Source of the DNA: CAYLMM01 sp964384825
GTDB lineage: Bacteria > Krumholzibacteriota > Krumholzibacteriia > LZORAL124-64-63
NCBI GenBank assembly: GCA_964384825.1
Contig: CAYLMM010000001.1
Coordinates: forward strand, 62,001 to 126,000
Direction: 5' to 3'
Length of the DNA: 64,000 bases
Below, one piece after another: positions 6,721 through 15,543 of this stretch. The position numbers and the translations under genes were made by a program. How positions within the stretch are numbered: the stretch's first letter is position 1; each line of letters opens with the position of its first letter. The notes beneath the pieces were generated by a model. That model searched no databases and had not been told where the DNA came from. It saw only the letters and a program-made list of their open reading frames with translations.

Positions 6721-7800
6721 TCAGTGCGCCATGGTCATGACCGCGTAGAGGATCTTCTGGGGAATCCTGTCCAGGGGAACCACCTCGTCGGCGGCCTCGT
6801 TGAGGATGGCCGCGCGGGGCATGCCGAAGACGGCGCTCGAGGCTTCGTCCTGGACGATGGTGTGGGCGCCGGCCTCGCGCATTTCGCGCAGGCCGTCGGC
6901 GCCGTCGCGGCCCATTCCGGTGAGCAGAACGCCCAGGGCGTCGCAGCCCGCGGCCCGGGCCACCGAGCGGAACAGGACGTCGACCGAAGGCCGGTGGCGG
7001 TTGACGCGGGGGCCGTCGATCAGCAGGACCCTGAATCCCCCGCACGACCTCCGCAGATGCATGTGCGTATTTCCCGGACAGATCAGGGCGCGCCCTTCCT
7101 CGACACGGTCTCCGTCGCAGGCCACGCCGACCGACATTTCCGACACCTGGTCCAGGCGCCTGGCCAGGGCGCCGACGAAAGCCGGCGGTATGTGCTGAAC
7201 GATGAGCATCGGCGGCGCGTTGCACGGCATCGCCGAAAGCATCGAAGCCAGGGCCTCGGTGCCGCCGGTCGAAGCGCCGACGGCGGTCACCGGCGACGAT
7301 TCGTGCTTCAAAATCCGCAGGGAGCCTTTCCGGGATTCGCCGGCCCCGCGGATGCGGATCCGGGCCCGGGACCGGTTCCTGCCGTCGGATTCCCCGTCCG
7401 GGCGCGGCTTCCGGATCCGGGTCGCGATTTTGACCAGGCGCTCCAACTCGTCGATTTCCGCCGCCGGAGGTTCGCCGCCTCCGATCCGGCACAGGACGGC
7501 CGACGCGCCGAGAACCCTGGCCTGCCGGGCGATCTCGCCGCCGGCCCGGGCCCGGGCCGAATATACCACCACCGGCATGGGACGGTGACGCATCAGGCGC
7601 TCGAGGAAGATCATCCCGTCGAAACGGGGCAGATCGACGTCCATGACCAGGACGTCCGGCGCCCGGGACACGATCATGTCGCGGGCCTGGTAGGGATCGG
7701 CGGCGACGCCGACCACCAGCAGATCCGCACGCCCGCCCAGTTCGGCGGACAAGGTCTTGCCGACGAGGGGCGAGCCGTCGAGCAGCATCACCCGGATCAT
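6721..7800 (-). CDS. cheB: Protein-glutamate methylesterase CheB
   Basis: A 359-residue CheB: receiver (1-120), linker (about 120-165), methylesterase (165-359). The catalytic triad is clear: Ser in GASTGGTEA, His in VQHIPPAFV, Asp in TGMGRDGADG. It hydrolyses methyl-glutamates and deamidates glutamines on chemoreceptors. The receiver is unusual: the acidic pair normally reading DD is Asp8-Gly9 (LLDGSPLVG), and the conserved Lys position is Arg (LCRIGG), while phosphoacceptor Asp in VMDVDLPRFDG is kept. Control by phosphorylation may therefore be weak or altered. Start at the ATG overlapping the upstream stop as TGATG. It is the last gene of the che operon. Confidence 0.95.
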   Translation of the reverse strand: MIRVMLLDGSPLVGKTLSAELGGRADLLVVGVAADPYQARDMIVSRAPDVLVMDVDLPRFDGMIFLERLMRHRPMPVVVYSARARAGGEIARQARVLGASAVLCRIGGGEPPAAEIDELERLVKIATRIRKPRPDGESDGRNRSRARIRIRGAGESRKGSLRILKHESSPVTAVGASTGGTEALASMLSAMPCNAPPMLIVQHIPPAFVGALARRLDQVSEMSVGVACDGDRVEEGRALICPGNTHMHLRRSCGGFRVLLIDGPRVNRHRPSVDVLFRSVARAAGCDALGVLLTGMGRDGADGLREMREAGAHTIVQDEASSAVFGMPRAAILNEAADEVVPLDRIPQKILYAVMTMAH

Positions 7801-8267
7801 CAGACACCGCCCCGATTCAACTCCAGCCTCAGCAGCACCGGCATGTCGTCCAGAAGGAATCCGTAGCAACCGGGCTTCTCCAGCTGTGCCTTCACGTCCT
7901 CGGAGGACCAACGCTGCACCAGCGGGGGCTTCAGGATGTAATCGGCGCCTGGCACGATCTCGTGCAGGATCCTTCCGCAGACCACGTTCAGCAGTTCCTT
8001 CAGTGCGTCCGCGGCCTTCGCCGGGTCGTCGGCCTCGTCGGCCTCGAGCCCCAGGATGTTGGCCGCCACCGCCAGGCAGGTGTAGTGGGGCATGGCCAGG
8101 ATCAGCCGCCCGCGCACGCCGCCGCGGAAAGACATCGCCGCCACGAAGCTCTCCTCGCCCATGTCCGGCAGGGCGTCGACCGGGATCGGGGCCCCGAACA
8201 TGAAGCTCTGCCTCTCGACCACGTCCAGGAACGTCGCTTCGACGGTTCCGAGTTCGGCGCTCTTCAT
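7800..8267 (-). CDS. CheX-like phosphatase in the che operon
   Basis: A 155-residue CheX/CheC-fold protein with one ExxN motif (Glu91, Asn94 in ALKELLNVVCGRIL), the CheY-P phosphatase signature. It lies between cheY and cheB, coupled to both by overlaps (ATGA at its start, TGATG at its end). With no cheZ or cheC nearby, this protein and its plus-strand relative at 6097-6609 are the best candidates for signal termination. The two are divergent outside the motif. Confidence 0.78.
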   Translation of the reverse strand: MKSAELGTVEATFLDVVERQSFMFGAPIPVDALPDMGEESFVAAMSFRGGVRGRLILAMPHYTCLAVAANILGLEADEADDPAKAADALKELLNVVCGRILHEIVPGADYILKPPLVQRWSSEDVKAQLEKPGCYGFLLDDMPVLLRLELNRGGV

Positions 8268-8650
8268 GCCACCCCTCCCTTGGCGTACCGCGCCACCACG
8301 TCTCCGATCTCCTCGGGCGTGAAGGGTTTCGACAGGAAATCCTTGACCCCGAGCTGGCGCAGCCTTTCGACCCGGGGCTGGCTGCCGGCCGACGAGATCA
8401 TGACCACGGGCACCTTCTGCATCAGGCCGCGGGTCTCCATCTCCTTGACCAGGGCCTCGCCGTCCATGAACGGCATGCTGACGTCGGAGAGGACGAGGTC
8501 CACTTCCTGGCGTTCGAGGACGCGCAGGGCCTCCTGCCCGTTCTCGGCCTCGATCAGTTCGCCGACGTCGACCCCGGCCATGTGCAGGGCCTTCGCGATC
8601 ACCTTGCGAACGGTGATCGAATCGTCAACGATGAGCAGGTTCAGGGACAT
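8264..8650 (-). CDS. cheY: Chemotaxis response regulator CheY
   Basis: A 128-residue receiver with the full active site: IVDDSITVRK acidic pair, phosphoacceptor Asp56 in LSDVSMPFMDG, MISSAG hydroxyl, and Lys in LSKPFTPEE. As the single-domain receiver inside the che operon it is the presumptive CheA substrate and flagellar-motor ligand. The ATG at 8650 has AGGAAGG 8 nt upstream; a GTG at 8659 is in frame but sits inside that site. It overlaps the end of the HDOD gene by 26 nt and is joined to the CheX-like gene by ATGA. Confidence 0.94.
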   Translation of the reverse strand: MSLNLLIVDDSITVRKVIAKALHMAGVDVGELIEAENGQEALRVLERQEVDLVLSDVSMPFMDGEALVKEMETRGLMQKVPVVMISSAGSQPRVERLRQLGVKDFLSKPFTPEEIGDVVARYAKGGVA

Positions 8651-9512
8651 TTCCGGCACCTTCCTGTTTGACGTGGATCAGGGTCGTGAGTTCTTCCAGT
8701 TCTCCCTGCACGCGGCACATCACCTGATCCGCCATGTCGGCGTCCACGCCGAGCCGTTCGACCGCTTCGGAATCGAGTCGGTAATGGAGCCCGTCGGTTC
8801 CCAGGCCCCAGCCGATGGAAGTGCAGAGGATATCAGCGACGTGGATCAGATCCACGAGCTTGCGATGTTCTTCGTCGGCGCCCGCGGGCTCGTGGTGCCA
8901 CCGCGTCGCGGCGACCACGATGTCGGGCAGGCCCCAGCGCTCGAGCAGATGGCCGCCGACCTCGGCGTGGTCCAGCCCCAGCACCTGCTGCTCGGCCTCG
9001 TCGAACGACAGATCGTCGTGGACCAGGGACTTGATCGGGATGTCGTCGACCTCGATGAACGTCCCGAGGATGATCTTGCCGATGTCGTGCAGCATCCCGG
9101 CGGTGAAGGCGTCGTGCACGCCGCGCAGGCGCAGGCGGCGCTGCAGCAGATCCGCGCAGAGCGCCGTCGCCAGCGAATGTTCCCAGAGCTCGTCCGGGCC
9201 CAGGGCGTAGCCCCGCACTGCGCGCCGGGTGAAGGGAGCGACGGTCATCGTCAGCACCAGGTCGAAGACCTTCTTGGTGCCGAGCCTCGTGATGGCCGAC
9301 TGGACCGAGCTGATCTCGCCGTGCGCCCCGTAGAGAGCCGAATTCGCCATGCGCAGAATGTTCGCGGTCAGACCCGGCTCTATCTCGATCGATCGCGCCA
9401 ATTCGCTGAAATCCACTTCCGGATCGGCGAGCAGCCTGCGCAGTTGGATGACGACCGCGGGCAGCGCCGGGACGGTATCGACCTTCGCCATGATCTCGGC
9501 CCTGGTGCTCAC
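8625..9512 (-). CDS. HDOD domain signalling protein
   Basis: A 295-residue HDOD (HD-related output) protein. The opening MAKVDTVPALPAVVIQL is the classic HDOD start, followed by FSELARSIEIEPGLTANILR and AGMLHDIGKII, where the HD residues are retained. HDOD proteins relay signals in motility, c-di-GMP and stress circuits, usually without proven hydrolase activity. Start is the GTG at 9512, overlapping the cheD stop as GTGA and preceded by GGAGGTGGAG. Its position inside the che operon between cheD and cheY suggests a role in chemotaxis output. Confidence 0.9.
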   Translation of the reverse strand: MSTRAEIMAKVDTVPALPAVVIQLRRLLADPEVDFSELARSIEIEPGLTANILRMANSALYGAHGEISSVQSAITRLGTKKVFDLVLTMTVAPFTRRAVRGYALGPDELWEHSLATALCADLLQRRLRLRGVHDAFTAGMLHDIGKIILGTFIEVDDIPIKSLVHDDLSFDEAEQQVLGLDHAEVGGHLLERWGLPDIVVAATRWHHEPAGADEEHRKLVDLIHVADILCTSIGWGLGTDGLHYRLDSEAVERLGVDADMADQVMCRVQGELEELTTLIHVKQEGAGNVPEPAHR

Positions 9513-10030
9513 AGCTCCACCTCCTTCCCCTGGACCCTGACGGTGACCCGTCCGTCCTTCATATCCATGCCGAGGGTGCGGGCGGCCGTTCCGCCGATGT
9601 CCGACCCGGCGATCAAGATGTTGTTCTTCCACAGGATCTTGCGGACCACCGTGTAGTTGCGCTTCCCGATGCGGAAGATCTCCTCGTTGCCGAGGGGCGA
9701 TCCGGCGCCGGCCACCTTGGCGACCAGGTTCTTCTTCGTCGCCCCGCAATCGAACAACCCCTGCAGCAGGCCGGCGACGCCGCTGTCGACGAACATGCAC
9801 GGCCGCTTGAGGGCCTTCTGCGGATCGATCTTGGCCAGCGGCAGCATGCAGTGGATCAGACCGCCCACCGCCGCCACCGGATCGTAGAGGGCGATCCCGA
9901 CGCAGGAGCCGAGCGAGTACGTGACAAGCACGTCGCGCGGATCCCGCGAGATCTTCATGTCCGATATCTCGACCACCTTGCGCCCGTCGACGGCCAGCGG
10001 ACGCGTGGTGGTTTGAGTGGTCGCGGTCAT
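9509..10030 (-). CDS. cheD: Chemoreceptor glutamine deamidase CheD
   Basis: A 173-residue CheD. Catalytic Cys43 is in SLGSCVGIALYD, His60 in GGLIHCMLP, and the third conserved stretch in SDIGGTAARTLGMD. CheD deamidates receptor glutamines and usually binds CheC. No canonical CheC is encoded here, so a CheX-like protein may take the partner role (inference). Downstream of cheR, which ends 49 nt upstream of this start, and overlapping the HDOD gene by GTGA. Confidence 0.95.
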   Translation of the reverse strand: MTATTQTTTRPLAVDGRKVVEISDMKISRDPRDVLVTYSLGSCVGIALYDPVAAVGGLIHCMLPLAKIDPQKALKRPCMFVDSGVAGLLQGLFDCGATKKNLVAKVAGAGSPLGNEEIFRIGKRNYTVVRKILWKNNILIAGSDIGGTAARTLGMDMKDGRVTVRVQGKEVEL

Positions 10031-10079
10031 CGGACGGCTCCCGTTCCGCCGGATCGGTCATCCGGCCCTGCAGATCCCG

Positions 10080-10946
10080 TCATGCGCGCCGGTAGACCGA
10101 CGGTCGGACGAAAACGAATTCGTTGTCCATGCCGATCAGCGTCTCGGCGTGGCCGATGATGAGATAACCCCCGGGCCTGATGAACCGGCGCATCTCGGCC
10201 AGGATCATCTCCCTGAGATCCTGGTCGAAATAGATCATCGCGTTGCGCAGGAACACGATGTCGAACTCGCCGCGGATCGGATACGGGGCGCGCTTGAGGT
10301 TCAGCCGCCTGAACATCACCATGTCGCGGACCCGGTCCACGACCCGGCAGAATTCCCGCTCCGGCCCGGTCGAGACTTCGAAGTTCCGCCCGCGCAGGTC
10401 CCGGGGCACGCTCTCGATCAGGCGCCGGGGATAGATCCCGCGCACCGCCCGGTCCAGGATCCTGGTCGAGATGTCGGTGGCCAGGATCCTCATGTCCACG
10501 CCCTGCGGCACCGCGTCGCACAGGGTCATCGCCATCGAATAGGGCTCCTCGCCCGAGGAGCAGGCGGCCGACCAGAACCGCATCCGCTTGCGGCCCTGCC
10601 GCGCCCAATCCCTGGTCAGGCGGGTCAGGAGCCGGAAATGCTCCTCCTCGCGGAAGAAGCGCGTGACGTTGGTCGAGATGACGTCGATCAGCTGGATCAT
10701 CTCGTCCCCGGAATCCCGGCGGCGCAGGAACGAGGTGTACTCGCTGAAGGTGTCCATCCCGAGGGCCCGCAGACGCTTCTGGACGCGGGCCTCGACCAGG
10801 GCCTGCTTGTTGTCCTTCAGGACGATGCCGACCTGGTCGTGGATGATGTCGCGCAGGGCGTCGAAATCGGCGATCCCCAGTCCGCCCTTGCGCACCGCCG
10901 ATCGATCGAATGTCCGCTCCAACGCCGTCGATCCCTGGCTCCCCAT
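10080..10946 (-). CDS. cheR: Chemotaxis protein methyltransferase CheR
   Basis: A 288-residue SAM-dependent methyltransferase adding methyl groups to chemoreceptor glutamates. The N-terminal CheR helical domain (about 20-90; residues such as STNVTRFFREEEHF) is followed by the SAM domain with FWSAACSSGEEPYSMAM, ILATDISTRILD and VFLRNAMIYFD. No C-terminal TPR or receptor-tethering extension. Start at the ATG at 10946 with GGAGGGG 2-4 nt ahead; another ATG 21 nt upstream has no such site. Follows cheW by about 30 nt. Confidence 0.96.
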   Translation of the reverse strand: MGSQGSTALERTFDRSAVRKGGLGIADFDALRDIIHDQVGIVLKDNKQALVEARVQKRLRALGMDTFSEYTSFLRRRDSGDEMIQLIDVISTNVTRFFREEEHFRLLTRLTRDWARQGRKRMRFWSAACSSGEEPYSMAMTLCDAVPQGVDMRILATDISTRILDRAVRGIYPRRLIESVPRDLRGRNFEVSTGPEREFCRVVDRVRDMVMFRRLNLKRAPYPIRGEFDIVFLRNAMIYFDQDLREMILAEMRRFIRPGGYLIIGHAETLIGMDNEFVFVRPSVYRRA

Positions 10947-10975
10947 GCCCCCTCCAATCCCTTTCATCGGTCCGG

Positions 10976-11473
10976 TCAGTCCGCGAGCCGCGAGACGGCT
11001 TCGATGTGCCCCTCCGGCAAAACCGCGTCGATGTCCAACAGGATGATGACCCGCTCGGACAGCTTGGCCAGGCCTGTTATGAAATCCGACTCGCAGGAGA
11101 CGCCGACTTCCGGCGTGCCGGAGATCTGGTCGGCGGTCAGGTCCAGCACCTCGCAGACCTCGTCGACGATGATCCCCATCGGCATCCCGTGATCGCCGCG
11201 GCTGAGCTGGACGACCATGATGCACGTCTTGTCGGTGTCGGGAGATTCGTCGAGTCCGAACCGGCGGCGCAGGTCGACCACGGGGATCACCCGGCCGCGC
11301 AGGTTGACGACCCCGCGGACGAAATCCGGGGTCCGGGGAACGCGGGTCACGTCCATCATCCCGTCGATCTCCCGGATCTTCAGGATGTCCAGGCCGTATT
11401 CCTCGTTCCCGAGCTTGAAGGTCAGGTACATGCCCTCGCGGGCTGCGACCCGATCCGCGGTCATCACTGCCAT
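10976..11473 (-). CDS. cheW: Chemotaxis scaffold protein CheW
   Basis: A 165-residue CheW that links receptors to CheA. The SH3-like double barrel is evident: YLTFKLGNEEYGLDILKIRE at the start, then FVRGVVNLRGRVIPVVDLR, a hallmark of CheW. AGGAGG lies 7 nt before the ATG. It sits 29 nt downstream of cheA and just ahead of cheR. It is the only cheW in the window. Confidence 0.96.
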   Translation of the reverse strand: MAVMTADRVAAREGMYLTFKLGNEEYGLDILKIREIDGMMDVTRVPRTPDFVRGVVNLRGRVIPVVDLRRRFGLDESPDTDKTCIMVVQLSRGDHGMPMGIIVDEVCEVLDLTADQISGTPEVGVSCESDFITGLAKLSERVIILLDIDAVLPEGHIEAVSRLAD

Positions 11474-11502
11474 GTCTCGATCCTCCTGCGGTCGAGGAAA
11501 CA

Positions 11503-13773
11503 TCAGGCGTCTGGCGCCGCTCCCTGCGGAGCGACGGCGGTTCTGATGAGCGACGCCACGTCGAGGATGGGCGCGACCCGCCCGTCCGACAGGATGGCGC
11601 CGCCGGCGAATCCGGGCGTGCCCTGGATCGAATCGCCGAGGCTCTTGATCACGATCTGCTGCAGGCCGATGAGTTCGTCCGCCAGCAGCGCGACGCGGCG
11701 GCCTCCATCCTCGACGACGACGGCCACCTCGTCCCGCGCGGACGATCCGCCCGGCGCGTCGAAGATCTCGCCGAGACGCAGCAGGGGAATGAGTTCGCCG
11801 GCGAACGACAGCATCCGGTCTCGTTCCATCAACGTCGCGGTTTCGCCCTCTTCGGGGCGCACCAGCCGCACCATCGCCAGGGTGGGCACGATGTAGGTCT
11901 CGGTCCCGACGCGCACGACCATCCCGTCGATGATCCCGAGGGTCAGCGGCAGCATGATGCTGAAGACCGTGCCCCGGCCCGGCCGCGACGAGATGACGAC
12001 CGAACCGCGCAGGTCCTCGATGTTGCGCCGCACGACATCCATGCCCACGCCCCGGCCGGAGACGTCGGTCACCTCGGCGGCGGTCGAGAAGCCCGGTTCG
12101 AAGATCAGGTTGTCGATCTCCCGGTCCGAAGGCCTTTCGCCCGCGGGGACCAGGCCCCGTTCGACGGCCTTGGCGAGGATGGCGTCGCGGTCCAGGCCGG
12201 CACCGTCGTCCTCGATCTCGATGCAGATGTTCCCGCCCTGGTGGCGGGCGCGCAGCTCGATGCGGCCCCGGTCCGGCTTGCCCGCCCGGCGGCGCTGCTC
12301 GACGTCGGCCTCGATTCCGTGATCGACGGCGTTGCGGATCATGTGCACCAGCGGATCGCCGATCTTGTCGACGACCGCCCTGTCCAGCTCCGTGTCCTCG
12401 CCGCTGGTGAAGAAATCGACCCGGCGGCCGGTCTTGCGGTCCAGATCGCGAACCAGGCGGTGCATCTTCTGGAAGACCGACCGGACCGGCATCATGCGCA
12501 GCGACAGGCCGATCTCCTGCATCTCGCGCGAGATCTTGTCCAGCTTGTCCAGATGGCGCTGGAGATGGGCCGGAACGTGCCGGCGAAGCTCTTCGGACTG
12601 GCTGACCATCGCCTCGGCGATCACCAGCTCGCCGAGGGCTTCGACGAGGTTGTCGAGCCGCTCGGCATCGACCCGCACGGCCTTGCGGACCTGGACCGAG
12701 CCGCCCGCGCCGGGGGCCGCGGCCTTGGCGGCGGGCGCGTCGGAAACCAGGGGATTCAGCACGATCAGGCCGCCGCCGGTTTCCGGGTCCGGCACATCCC
12801 GCGGCGCGGGACCGTCCGCCGGAACGGCGTTCGCGGCCGAATCTCCGGCGGCGTCTCCGCGCGGGGACGAAGCGAAGTCGCCCAGGGCGGCCAGCAAAGC
12901 CGGCAGCTTCTCGAAACGTTCGAGCCGACCGTCGCCCTTCAGGGCCCGGCCGGCGTCGTCGACCAGCCGGTGCATCGCATCGACCGCGCCGAACACCTGA
13001 TCCATCCGCTCGCCGACGAGTTCGAGACCGCCCTTGCGGGCCCGGTCCAGCAGACCTTCCGCCCGGTGGGCCAGTTCGGTCATGTGATCCATGCTGGTGA
13101 ACCCGGCCACGCCCTTGATGGTGTGGAAGGCGCGAAAGACGCGGTTCAGCGGTTCGGCGGCCCGCGGATCGTGCTCCAGCTCGAGCAGGGCATCCTCGGC
13201 GGCGGCGAGATGGTCGGCCGATTCGTCGAGGAAATCTCTCAGCAGTTCGATGTCGCCGGTCCGCACGTCGAGGCCGTAGCAGACGAAATCGCCGGACGGC
13301 TCCGCAGCGGGATCCCCGTCGGCGCCGGGCGCGGAATCCGACGGCCCGGCATCCGGATCCGCCGTCCCGCCGCGCCCCGCCGCGTTTCCGTCGTCCTCCA
13401 GCGCCGCCAGGATCTCGTCGGCCGGCAGCGGGTTTCCCGTGGCCGCGATCCGGTCGAATGTCTGCCGCATCCAGTCGGTTGCGGCCAGCAACTTGTCGGT
13501 GCAACCCGGCCGGGCCTCCTGCAGCCGGCTCTCGACCGCATGGCAGACGCGGGCCACCGGGTCGAGGCCGAGCAGGCCCGCCTCGCCCTTCACGGTGTGG
13601 AAATAGCGCAGCAACTCGGCGGGAGCCCCGCCGGCCGCATCGCGCTCAATGTCCAGGGCCATGCCCTCCGCCTCGTCCAGCAGGTCCTTCTGCCGCGAGA
13701 GGAAGTCGCCGAGGATCTCGTCGTCCACCAGGGAAGCGATTCCTCCGGCCCGGATTTCATCGTTGCGTTCCAT
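11503..13773 (-). CDS. cheA: Chemotaxis histidine kinase CheA with two Hpt domains
   Basis: A 756-residue CheA. Two histidine phosphotransfer domains are visible, with phospho-His59 (YFHTVKGEAG) and His217 (AFHTIKGVAG), joined by an Ala/Asp/Gly-rich linker. Then come dimerisation, kinase (MIRNAVDHGIEAD N-box; DDGAGLDRD and GRGVGMDVV G-boxes) and a C-terminal CheW-like domain. Most CheA proteins have one Hpt plus a CheY-binding P2; here the second Hpt occupies that region. It phosphorylates CheY and CheB on receptor command. Start at the ATG at 13773, preceded by AAGGA; an in-frame ATG lies two codons upstream. Confidence 0.96.
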   Translation of the reverse strand: MERNDEIRAGGIASLVDDEILGDFLSRQKDLLDEAEGMALDIERDAAGGAPAELLRYFHTVKGEAGLLGLDPVARVCHAVESRLQEARPGCTDKLLAATDWMRQTFDRIAATGNPLPADEILAALEDDGNAAGRGGTADPDAGPSDSAPGADGDPAAEPSGDFVCYGLDVRTGDIELLRDFLDESADHLAAAEDALLELEHDPRAAEPLNRVFRAFHTIKGVAGFTSMDHMTELAHRAEGLLDRARKGGLELVGERMDQVFGAVDAMHRLVDDAGRALKGDGRLERFEKLPALLAALGDFASSPRGDAAGDSAANAVPADGPAPRDVPDPETGGGLIVLNPLVSDAPAAKAAAPGAGGSVQVRKAVRVDAERLDNLVEALGELVIAEAMVSQSEELRRHVPAHLQRHLDKLDKISREMQEIGLSLRMMPVRSVFQKMHRLVRDLDRKTGRRVDFFTSGEDTELDRAVVDKIGDPLVHMIRNAVDHGIEADVEQRRRAGKPDRGRIELRARHQGGNICIEIEDDGAGLDRDAILAKAVERGLVPAGERPSDREIDNLIFEPGFSTAAEVTDVSGRGVGMDVVRRNIEDLRGSVVISSRPGRGTVFSIMLPLTLGIIDGMVVRVGTETYIVPTLAMVRLVRPEEGETATLMERDRMLSFAGELIPLLRLGEIFDAPGGSSARDEVAVVVEDGGRRVALLADELIGLQQIVIKSLGDSIQGTPGFAGGAILSDGRVAPILDVASLIRTAVAPQGAAPDA

Positions 13774-13852
13774 CGTCATCCTTCGACCTGGTCCGGATCG
13801 CGGGCATATCCGCCCGGAATCCAAAAGCAACCCGCATGCCACAGCGGCCGCG

Positions 13853-15436
13853 TCAGATCTCGATCAGTTCCTCGTCCTCGAGCGGAATGAACTCGTCCGA
13901 AATCGGCCGGCTCGCCCGCTGGATCCGGTGCGTCTGGATCGACATCGAGGACCGGGCCTGTTCCGAAGCCTTGCCCTTGATCACGGTCCCCTCGGTCTCG
14001 AGCTTGCCGCGCTCCCCCTGGAGGATCCGGATCAGGGTGTTGACCAGCTCGTTCAGCTCCTTGGCCTGGGCGGAAAGCTCTTCGCTCGCCGACGCCGTCT
14101 CCTCGGCGTTGGCGGCGTTGGACTGGGTCAGATGGTCGATCTGGGTGACCGCGTTGTTGATCTCGACGACGCCCTGCGCCTGCTCGTTCGAGGCGGTGGT
14201 GACGTCGGACATCAGGGCGGTCATCTTGCCGGTGCGGGTCACGATGCCCTCCAGGACGCTGCCCACCTCCTCGCAGACGCGCACGCCGTTGTCGGCGCTG
14301 TGCTGCGAATCCTGGATCAGGGCGGCCGTCTCGCTGGCGGCCTCGGCGCTGCGCTGGGCCAGGTTGCGGATCTCCTCGGCCACCACGGCGAAGCCCTTGC
14401 CGGCGTCGCCGGCGTGCGCGGCCTCGACTGCCGCATTCAGCGACAGCAGGTTGGTCTGGAAGGCCATGTCGTTGATGGTGTGGACGATCTTGGCGGTCTG
14501 ATCGGCGGCCGTCTTGATCTGGACGATGGCCCCGTCCATCCGGCTCATCGCCTCCTGGCAGGTCTCGGTCGACGAGCGGACCTCGCCGGCGACGCGGTTC
14601 GCCTCGCGGGCGCTCTCGGCGTTGCCCTGGGTCGATGTCGACAGCTGGGCCAGGGACGCGGATGTCTGTTCGAGGCTCGACGCCTGCTCGCTGGCGCCCT
14701 CGGCCATCTCCTGGCTGGCGTTTGCGACCTGATGGCTGGCGGCCGCCACCTGGTCGGCCCCGCTGGACAGTCCGTCGACCAGCAGCGACAGGGTCCCGAC
14801 GATGTTGCGGACGATGGCCCAGCACATCCCTATCGCCACGGCGCCGGACAGGATGCTCATGCAAAGCAGCCACCAGAAGTTGCCCCTGGCCGTGCGGTAC
14901 ATCCCGCCTTCATCGAAGGCGCGCTGCTCGGCCGCCAGCTCGTTGACCTCGTCGAAGACCTCCATCAGCGACTGCAGGGCCGGCAGGGTCCGTTCCAGAT
15001 AGATGCCGCGCGCCCCTTCGGCGTTCCCGGAGGCCAGGGCGGCCTGGATCGCTCGAGCCGATTCATGCAGTTCCCGGTGCGGCATTTCCAATCTGGCCAG
15101 CAGAGGGGCGAATTCCTCGTCGTTCTCAACCGCGTCGAGACGCTCCTGGGAGTAGTACCACTTGCCGAAATCGCAGCCGTGGTCGTTGATCTCCAGGTCC
15201 TTCTGCGCCGCATCGCTGCCGACGAAGATCTCGTTGAGCGTCTTGACCCATTTGAGATTGTCCATCTGGCCCCGGCTCACGTCGGCCAGCAGTTCGTTGC
15301 TGGCGCTCGAGTGACCGACCTCGCCCATCAATCTGTTCATGTTGTAGAGCGAAACCACGGTGCTGATGGTCACCAGGACCAGGACGCAGGCGAAACCCAC
15401 GCCGATGGTCTTGCCGATGCTGAGATTCTTGAACAT
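13853..15436 (-). CDS. Methyl-accepting chemotaxis protein with CZB-like sensor region
   Basis: A 527-residue transmembrane chemoreceptor: TM1 (about 11-31), a sensor region (32-187), TM2 (188-212), HAMP-like segment, and a long signalling hairpin with the tip FQTNLLSLNAAVEAAHAGDA and GKGFAVVAEE. The sensor region resembles the zinc-binding CZB domain: Cys88 in GCDFGKWYY and His120/His124 in PHRELHESA are present. The first ligand, normally His in HxxW, is Asn60 (NLKW). The C terminus is a short acidic tail with no NWETF-type CheR tether. GGAGAAGG precedes the ATG, and a sigma-28-like promoter lies upstream. First gene of the che operon. Confidence 0.93.
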   Translation of the reverse strand: MFKNLSIGKTIGVGFACVLVLVTISTVVSLYNMNRLMGEVGHSSASNELLADVSRGQMDNLKWVKTLNEIFVGSDAAQKDLEINDHGCDFGKWYYSQERLDAVENDEEFAPLLARLEMPHRELHESARAIQAALASGNAEGARGIYLERTLPALQSLMEVFDEVNELAAEQRAFDEGGMYRTARGNFWWLLCMSILSGAVAIGMCWAIVRNIVGTLSLLVDGLSSGADQVAAASHQVANASQEMAEGASEQASSLEQTSASLAQLSTSTQGNAESAREANRVAGEVRSSTETCQEAMSRMDGAIVQIKTAADQTAKIVHTINDMAFQTNLLSLNAAVEAAHAGDAGKGFAVVAEEIRNLAQRSAEAASETAALIQDSQHSADNGVRVCEEVGSVLEGIVTRTGKMTALMSDVTTASNEQAQGVVEINNAVTQIDHLTQSNAANAEETASASEELSAQAKELNELVNTLIRILQGERGKLETEGTVIKGKASEQARSSMSIQTHRIQRASRPISDEFIPLEDEELIEI

Positions 15437-15543
15437 CGTCCTTCTCCGGTGTCGATGGCCGCTCCGGTCCCCGGCGGGTGGGTTCCCGAAGCCGTGCGCG
15501 CGCTCCGCTCCATCGGGGCGCGGAAAACATGGATTCTGAAGGT

